From positions 2,604,001 to 2,668,000 of the forward strand of contig NZ_VFMO01000001.1 of the NCBI RefSeq assembly GCF_006715095.1: a stretch of DNA of 64,000 nt, given 5' to 3'. Of this stretch, positions 58,915 to 64,000 are shown one piece after another (within the stretch, counting starts at the first letter, position 1; each line of letters opens with the position of its first letter). Origin of the DNA: Yimella lutea (lineage in GTDB: Bacteria > Actinomycetota > Actinomycetes > Actinomycetales > Dermatophilaceae). Below the pieces are notes generated by a model. That model was given only the letters and a program-made list of their open reading frames with translations, was not told the DNA's origin and searched no databases. A program made the translations under genes and the position numbers.

Positions 58915-59971
58915 CCTCATCGAGCGCGTCGGACCGGTCATCGGGTTCCTGGTCGCGCTCACGATCGTTGCCGAGATCTCCGAGCGGGCCGGTGTCTTCG
59001 ACGTGGCCGCCCACTGGGCCGCACGAGTGGCGCGCGGAAGCGTTCTTCGACTCTGGCTGCTGATCGTCGTGCTGGCTGTCGCGAGCACCATCGTGCTCAG
59101 CCTCGACACGACGGCTGTCCTGCTCACTCCGGTGGTACTCGCGGTCGCCCGCCAGGCCAAGCTCGATGGCACACTGTTCGCGCTGACCACCGTGTGGCTG
59201 GCGAGCACGGCGTCGCTGCTGTTGCCGGTCTCGAACCTGACGAACCTGCTTGCGTTGCACAGCTTTTCCCGGATCCCCGACCATCCGTCCTACCTGAGCG
59301 TGATGTGGCGTCCGGCTCTCGCGGCCATCCTCGCGACGGTCGTCGTGGCCGCGATCCTGTACCGCAGACAACTACGTGGACGGTACGTGACCGCGCGTCC
59401 TGCGGACCCGCACGACCGCGTTCTGCTGCTCACCGCAGCCGGGGTCTGTGTCGCCCTCGGCCCGCTCTGCGTCAGCGGAATCACGCCGGTGTTCCCAGCG
59501 GCTGTCGCGGCGGCGTTTCTGCTGGTCGTCCTGGCGGTCCGAGACCGTCCCGGGCTGCGCGCGCTCAACCTGCCGTGGCGCACCGTCGCAGCGCTCGTCG
59601 TACTGTTCGTGGTGGTCGACCTTGCCGGACGACACGGCCTCACCGACGCGATCGGAGCACTCACGGGCCAGGGTTCGTCGGTGACTGATCTCATGCGGCT
59701 CTCGGGTGTTTCCGCGGTACTCGGCAACCTCGGCAACAATCTGCCCACGTACCTCGCGATCGAGCCGGTCACCGGATCGCTCGATCGGCACGCTGCCCTG
59801 CTGGTCGGGGTGAACACCGGATCGATCGTCACGGTCTGGGGCACCGTCGCGACGCTGTTGTGGCGGCAACGCTGCCGCCGTGCCGGGGTGGAGGTGCCCC
59901 TGCGCACCTACACCTGGCAGAGCGCGCTGGTCGCCGTGTGCGCGGTCCTTGCAGCAACCCTCGTGATTTGA
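58907..59971 (+). CDS. SLC13/ArsB-NhaD-superfamily permease
   Basis: 354-residue membrane protein with about 10 helices. The paired segments VLSLDTTAVLLTPVVLAVARQ and GNLGNNLPTYLAIEP, and an N-terminal pair of hairpins, fit ion-transporter superfamily members that move arsenite, divalent carboxylates or sodium. SxTT- and NxxPT-like turns mark the ion site (SLDTTA, NNLPTY). The GTG overlaps the yaaA stop. The substrate cannot be read; no arsenic genes adjoin it. Confidence 0.8.
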   Translation: MVDLIERVGPVIGFLVALTIVAEISERAGVFDVAAHWAARVARGSVLRLWLLIVVLAVASTIVLSLDTTAVLLTPVVLAVARQAKLDGTLFALTTVWLASTASLLLPVSNLTNLLALHSFSRIPDHPSYLSVMWRPALAAILATVVVAAILYRRQLRGRYVTARPADPHDRVLLLTAAGVCVALGPLCVSGITPVFPAAVAAAFLLVVLAVRDRPGLRALNLPWRTVAALVVLFVVVDLAGRHGLTDAIGALTGQGSSVTDLMRLSGVSAVLGNLGNNLPTYLAIEPVTGSLDRHAALLVGVNTGSIVTVWGTVATLLWRQRCRRAGVEVPLRTYTWQSALVAVCAVLAATLVI

Positions 59972-60016
59972 GGGGGAGACCGCCTCCGCTCCTCGGACCA
60001 CCGGTCGGACGCCGGG

Positions 60017-61201
60017 TCAGGTCGCCTTGTCGAGAGCCTGGGTGAGGTCACGCACCAGGTCGGCGGCGTCCTCCAGGCCGACCGAGACGCGTAGGACGCC
60101 GTCGGTGATCCCGATCGCCAGCCGCGCTTCCTCGCCCATGCGGCGGTGAGTGGTGGTGGCCGGGTGGGTGATCAGCGACTTGGAGTCGCCCAGGTTGTTG
60201 GAGATGTCGATGATCTGCAGCGCGTTCATCAGCTTGAACGCCTCGGCCTTGCCGCCGGCCAGGCGGAAAGTGACGACCGTGCCGCCCCCACCCATCTGCT
60301 TGCGTGCCAACTCGTACTGCGGGTGCGACTCCAGGTATGGGTACCAAACCTGTTCCACCGCAGCGTGATTCGCCAAGGTGCGCGCAACCTCGATAGCCGA
60401 CTGGGCCATCTGATCCACGCGCAGACGCATGGTCTCCAGACCCTTGACCAGGACCCACGCGTTGAAGGGCGACAGCGACGGGCCGGTGTGCCTGATGAGG
60501 TTCTGGACAGGACCTTCGATGTAGTCCTTCGGCCCCAGGATCGCGCCACCGAGGACGCGTCCCTGTCCGTCGATGTGCTTGGTCGCGGAGTAGACGACGA
60601 TGTCGGCGCCGTGCTCGAGCGGCTTGGAGTAGACGGGCGTGCCGAACACGTTGTCGACGACCACCTGCGCGCCGGCGGCGTGGGCGAGATCGCAGACTGC
60701 GCGGATGTCGACGAGTTCCTGCATCGGGTTGCTCGGCGTCTCGAAGAAGACCGCCGTCGTAGGAACGCTGAGGGCCTCGCGCCACTGATCGAGATCGGGA
60801 CCGTCGACGAACACGGTCTCGACGCCCCAGCGCGGGAGGATCTCGTCCAGGATCACGAAGCAGGAGCCGAACAGTCCGCGGGACGCCACGACGCGGTCGC
60901 CGGCACCGAGCAGAGCCGCGAGTGCCGTGAAGACCGCGCCCATGCCTGAGCCGGTCGCGTAACAGGCCTCGGCGCCCTCCAACTGACGTAGGCGCTCCTC
61001 GAACACGGCGACGGTCGGGTTCCCGTACCGGCTGTAGACGAAACGATCCACCTCTGCCTTGAACGCCGCCTCGGCGTCCTCGGCGGTCTCGTAGACGAAA
61101 CCCGACGTCAGATAAAGGGCTTCCGCCGTCTCCTCGAAACCGCTGCGGGACAAGCCTCCTCGCACCGCGATGGTGTCGGGGGCAAACTGCTGGTCGTCCA
61201 T
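60017..61201 (-). CDS. metZ: O-succinylhomoserine sulfhydrylase-type Cys/Met PLP enzyme
   Basis: PLP enzyme of 394 residues for making homocysteine from an acylated homoserine and sulfide. PLP sites are ATGSGMGAVFTAL, VVDNVFGTP and the Schiff-base Lys in VYSATKHIDGQGR (near 205-217). The sequence LTSGFVYETAEDAEAAF at the start and the overall layout follow mycobacterial MetZ more than cystathionine gamma-synthase. The ATG at 61199-61201 has AGGAG 5 nt upstream and lies 7 nt after the RNase H fusion gene. No other Met genes are here. Confidence 0.9.
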   Translation of the reverse strand: MDDQQFAPDTIAVRGGLSRSGFEETAEALYLTSGFVYETAEDAEAAFKAEVDRFVYSRYGNPTVAVFEERLRQLEGAEACYATGSGMGAVFTALAALLGAGDRVVASRGLFGSCFVILDEILPRWGVETVFVDGPDLDQWREALSVPTTAVFFETPSNPMQELVDIRAVCDLAHAAGAQVVVDNVFGTPVYSKPLEHGADIVVYSATKHIDGQGRVLGGAILGPKDYIEGPVQNLIRHTGPSLSPFNAWVLVKGLETMRLRVDQMAQSAIEVARTLANHAAVEQVWYPYLESHPQYELARKQMGGGGTVVTFRLAGGKAEAFKLMNALQIIDISNNLGDSKSLITHPATTTHRRMGEEARLAIGITDGVLRVSVGLEDAADLVRDLTQALDKAT

Positions 61202-61208
61202 CTCGCTC

Positions 61209-62402
61209 CTACTGCGCTCGAGCACCGCGCGTCGCGCGAAGGTGATTCGTATCGTTCACGAAGCTCACCGAGCCGTGCCCGTCGGCCCAGAGTTCGAGAC
61301 CTGTGAACGAACCCGGACCGATCGCGAGCATCCAGGCGTGCGCCAGATCGAGGCCAAGCACCTCGGCAAGCACGACCATGATCGGCTTGCGGTGCGTGGC
61401 CACGACGACCACACTCCCGTCGGACGCCGACTCGACGGCCCGGCGCAGGGCGTCCCGGACGCGGGACGTGAGTTGCTCGTGCGTCTCTCCCCCGCCCGGT
61501 GCCGCGTAGGTCGGGTCGTCACGCAGCCGCGCGAAGTCCTTGTGCTGCACCAGATCCCGCACGAGCTCGCCGTCCCACTCGCCGAAGTTCTGTTCGTCCC
61601 AGTCCGGGTCGATCTCGACCTGCTGGCCACGGGCTTCAGCCGCCGGACGGATGGTTTCCTGGGCGCGCGACAGGTCCGATGCGATGAACCGCACCGGCAG
61701 GTCGCCCGTCTTGGCGGCGATGCCCGCAGCGACCGATCGGGCTTGGGCGAGCCCTTGCTTGTTGAGGTCGGGGTTCGGTCCGCCGCGACCGTCGAGTCTT
61801 CCCTCGACGGTGAAGTCGGTGACTCCGTGACGCACCATCAGGACGCGAACCGGACGACCTGCCTGCGCAGACGCCGGTGCGGGGGCAGCGGCTGCCTCGG
61901 CGTCGGTGGCATCGACGGCGGGCTCACTTACCTCGGCGGGGTCGTCGGGTTCGGTTGTCCGCCAAAGATTCCGGACGACCGTTTCGCCGTCCATCGCCAC
62001 ATTGGACAGCTTGTCGGCGTCCTTGTTCTTCTCGCGCGGGATCCACGTCCAGGTCACGGCGCCGCCCGCGGTCGTCAATGACCGGACGATCTCCTGCGCC
62101 TCGAGGGCGAGGCGCTTCATGTCCTCGTGCTTGATCTTCCAACGACCGGCCATCTGTTCGACGACCAGCTTGGAGTCCATCCGCACCTCGACGCGCGCGG
62201 ACGGGTCGATCTCGGCGGCAGCCTCCAACCCGGCGATCAGACCGGAGTACTCGGCGACGTTGTTGCTGGCCAAACCAAGCGGCTCGGCGCGTTCGGCAAG
62301 CAGTTCTCCGGTGGATGCGTCCCGGACGAGGGCGCCGTATCCGGCCACCCCCGGATTGCCCCGAGAGCCGCCGTCGGCCTCGACAATGAGAGCCCGTGCC
62401 AT
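61209..62402 (-). CDS. RNase H / acid phosphatase (histidine phosphatase) fusion
   Basis: 397-residue fusion like mycobacterial Rv2228c. The N-terminal RNase HI domain (1-about 140) has EADGGSRGNPG with Asp9 and AEYSGLIAGLEAA with Glu51; the C-terminal phosphatase (about 185-397) has VLMVRHGVTDF and the later VVVVATHRKPI. Mycobacterial forms cut RNA-DNA hybrids and carry a phosphatase that can act on cobalamin precursors. It is preceded by the zinc-ribbon gene and followed 7 nt later by metZ. Confidence 0.95.
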   Translation of the reverse strand: MARALIVEADGGSRGNPGVAGYGALVRDASTGELLAERAEPLGLASNNVAEYSGLIAGLEAAAEIDPSARVEVRMDSKLVVEQMAGRWKIKHEDMKRLALEAQEIVRSLTTAGGAVTWTWIPREKNKDADKLSNVAMDGETVVRNLWRTTEPDDPAEVSEPAVDATDAEAAAAPAPASAQAGRPVRVLMVRHGVTDFTVEGRLDGRGGPNPDLNKQGLAQARSVAAGIAAKTGDLPVRFIASDLSRAQETIRPAAEARGQQVEIDPDWDEQNFGEWDGELVRDLVQHKDFARLRDDPTYAAPGGGETHEQLTSRVRDALRRAVESASDGSVVVVATHRKPIMVVLAEVLGLDLAHAWMLAIGPGSFTGLELWADGHGSVSFVNDTNHLRATRGARAQ

Positions 62403-62409
62403 CGAGCGC

Positions 62410-63150
62410 TTACAGCCCCGACTCGGATGTGCGGACGACGATCCGGCGGCAGTCCTCGCAGCGCAGGATCTCGTCCTCGGGTGCGTTCTTGAATTTCGCC
62501 AGCTCGGTCGCGTTCAGCTCAAGACCGCAGCCGCCGCACCGACGCTGCGTGAGCGCCGCTGCTGCGAGTCCGCCGCACTGCTCGCGCACCTTCTCATAGA
62601 GGCCGAGCAGATCGGTGCCGAGTCCGGGCGCGATCTGATCACGTTGCGCTGCAACGCTGTTCGACTCTTCGTCGATCTCGGCGATCGCCTGGTCGCGGTC
62701 GTTCGCGAGGGAGACGATCTTCTCGTCCAGCTCCGCCTTCTGTGCCTCGCGCCGGGCGAGAACGGCGCGCAGCTCCTCGGCACGCTCCATCACGGCGATT
62801 TCCTCGTCCTCGAGTTCGGCCTGTCGGCGCGCGAGGGTCTGCAGTTCGTGCTGCATGCCCTGCAGGTCCTTCGGCGAACCCTGCCCGGCGTCCAGGCGCT
62901 GCTGGTTGCGCGCGGCACGGTCGCGGACGAGTTGGACGGCGTCCTCGGCCTTGGTGATCTCCCGCTCGACGTCCTGGGCGGCCGTGCGAGCGAGCACGAC
63001 CTCCTCGAAGAGTTCGTCCTGCTGCTTGGTCGCCTTCTCGATCTCGGCGAGCACCGGCAGCGTGCGCTTCTTGTGGGCGAGCTGCGTCAGGCGCGTGTCG
63101 AGCGCCTGCAGGTCGAGCATGCGCCACTGCTTTGCGAGGTCGGCTTTCAT
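62410..63150 (-). CDS. Coiled-coil protein with C-terminal zinc ribbon (CT398-like)
   Basis: 246-residue protein. Most of it (about 15-190) is charged heptad-rich coiled coil (long runs of A, E, Q, R). The C-terminus has CGGCGLELNATE and CEDC, two CxxC pairs forming a zinc ribbon. Family members include Rv2229c and chlamydial CT398; their role is not known, and an RNA or secretion link is only suggested. The ATG at 63148-63150 overlaps the Nif3-like gene as ATGA and lies 7 nt before the RNase H fusion. Confidence 0.9.
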   Translation of the reverse strand: MKADLAKQWRMLDLQALDTRLTQLAHKKRTLPVLAEIEKATKQQDELFEEVVLARTAAQDVEREITKAEDAVQLVRDRAARNQQRLDAGQGSPKDLQGMQHELQTLARRQAELEDEEIAVMERAEELRAVLARREAQKAELDEKIVSLANDRDQAIAEIDEESNSVAAQRDQIAPGLGTDLLGLYEKVREQCGGLAAAALTQRRCGGCGLELNATELAKFKNAPEDEILRCEDCRRIVVRTSESGL

Positions 63151-64000
63151 TCCTGGCTCCCAGAGTCCGGTGTCGAGTCGGTTGTCGAGTGGGTGCTGCC
63201 GACGAGGAAATCCCACGGATCGGTGCGCACTGTGCAGATGTCGGTGTCAACTGTAAGTCCGTCGCAGGCCAGGCGCTCCCGCAGCCGGTCGGCGGCTGCG
63301 TCGAGCCAGAGCGACTCGGTGGCCCAGTGGCCCGCGTCGATAAGGTAGGGCGGCCCGCCTCGCGCCTCTTCGCGCGCCTCGATGGCGGGGTGGTGACGCA
63401 GGTCGGCGGTCACGTAGACGTCCGCACCCGAGCGTCGCACGGCCTCGAAACGGTCGTCGCCGGCACCACCCAGGACGGCGACCCGACGGACCTGTGCTTT
63501 CGCTTCCCCACTGACCCGGATGCCGACCGGGGCAGGCGGCAGTGCGGACGCAAGATGCTCGGCGAAAGCCTTGAGCGACAACGGTTGCGGCAGGTCGCCG
63601 ACGCGCCCGATGGGCTGGCCGTCCTCGTCGTCGAGGGCCTCGCAGTCATCCGGTAGACCGCACGCGGCCGCCAGCGCGTCGTTGACGCCGGGCCGCGCCA
63701 CGTCGGCGTTGGTGTGCGCGCAGTACAGCGCCATGTCGGCGACCACCAGGGAGGTGATCGCCGCACCCTTGGCCGTGGTGGTGGCGACCGAGTTGATGCC
63801 GCGCAGCAGCAGAGGGTGGTGGGTGACCACCAGGTCGATGACGTCGTCCCGCGCTTGTTCGATGACGGCCAGCGTCGGGTCGACCGCGAACCTGATGCGC
63901 TGCACGGGTTGTTCGGGGTCTCCGGTCACCAGGCCGACGCGGTCCCAGGAGGCGGCGGTCGAACTCGGGAAGAACTCCTCGAGCACCGAGATGACCTGCG
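63147..64000 (-). CDS. Nif3-like (DUF34) dinuclear metal-centre protein, 5' truncated by window edge
   Basis: 284 codons are visible; the frame stays open to the window edge, so the true start lies just beyond position 64000. The family pattern SxxxSWDRVGLVTGDPEQPV, HHPLLLRG and AHTNADVARPGVNDALA is present, with metal-binding His and Glu. Nif3-like proteins bind two metals and have been tied to GTP cyclohydrolase-type or stress functions without firm proof. It heads the operon that continues with the zinc-ribbon and RNase H genes, as in mycobacteria. Confidence 0.93.
   Translation of the reverse strand, partial: QVISVLEEFFPSSTAASWDRVGLVTGDPEQPVQRIRFAVDPTLAVIEQARDDVIDLVVTHHPLLLRGINSVATTTAKGAAITSLVVADMALYCAHTNADVARPGVNDALAAACGLPDDCEALDDEDGQPIGRVGDLPQPLSLKAFAEHLASALPPAPVGIRVSGEAKAQVRRVAVLGGAGDDRFEAVRRSGADVYVTADLRHHPAIEAREEARGGPPYLIDAGHWATESLWLDAAADRLRERLACDGLTVDTDICTVRTDPWDFLVGSTHSTTDSTPDSGSQE

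Overview
The window is a GC-rich chromosomal segment of an actinobacterium, most likely order Micrococcales. The evidence is GC-biased codon use, an rRNA spacer without tRNA genes, the order argCJBDFR-argH next to pheST and infC-rpmI-rplT, an actinobacterial-type PheS with a Cys4 insertion, glnE beside glnA2, polyphosphate glucokinase, a GuaB1-type enzyme and many leaderless-type promoters. Family or genus cannot be fixed by eye. It looks like core chromosome: no prophage, insertion sequence, integron or CRISPR array was seen.

Layout. 1-4600: an rRNA operon on the minus strand (23S cut by the window edge, tRNA-free spacer, 16S, leader with boxA, promoter). 4610-13890: tyrS, a 3-methyladenine DNA glycosylase, then the arginine operon argC-J-B-D-F-R-H with overlapping genes, no argG, and a 40-bp palindromic ArgR-type operator in front of argC. 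13910-20100: pheS-pheT, then infC-rpmI-rplT and a TrmH-family methyltransferase; infC appears to start at AUC behind a leader holding an attenuator-like hairpin and a 69-codon upstream frame. 20120-31281: accessory metabolism (MFS exporter, membrane Ser/Thr kinase with an outer beta-propeller-like domain, DUF952 protein, dihydrolipoamide dehydrogenase, tandem repeats, MDR oxidoreductase, acyl-CoA ligase with a phosphotriesterase-like hydrolase, patatin with a PlsC-like acyltransferase). 31297-37159: histidine genes hisD-C-B-(unknown)-H-A and an SseB-like protein. 37229-45033: glnE, glnA2, a secreted M6 metalloprotease and panB. 45046-54368: transporters, an alcohol dehydrogenase, two small conserved-looking proteins, map, ppgK, a FemAB-type transferase, an MBL hydrolase and guaB1. 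54435-64000: a secreted phosphodiesterase-like protein, a decayed Ro60/TROVE gene, RNase P RNA, an RNB ribonuclease, yaaA, an SLC13-type permease, metZ, an RNase H/phosphatase fusion, a zinc-ribbon coiled-coil protein and a Nif3-like gene cut by the window edge.

How it works together. Most genes serve amino-acid supply (Arg, His, Gln regulation, Met), tRNA charging and translation initiation, and carbon or nucleotide maintenance. Two blocks (glnE-glnA2-protease-panB, and RNase H/phosphatase-zinc ribbon-Nif3) are adjacent in Mycobacterium tuberculosis (Rv2221c-Rv2230c region) but are about 16 kb apart here. The most distinctive features are the TROVE pseudogene beside rnpB, the infC leader with its AUC start, the argC palindrome, and the repeated promoter pattern in which a TANNNT -10 box lies 6-8 nt before the start codon. 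No wholly new multigene system was found.
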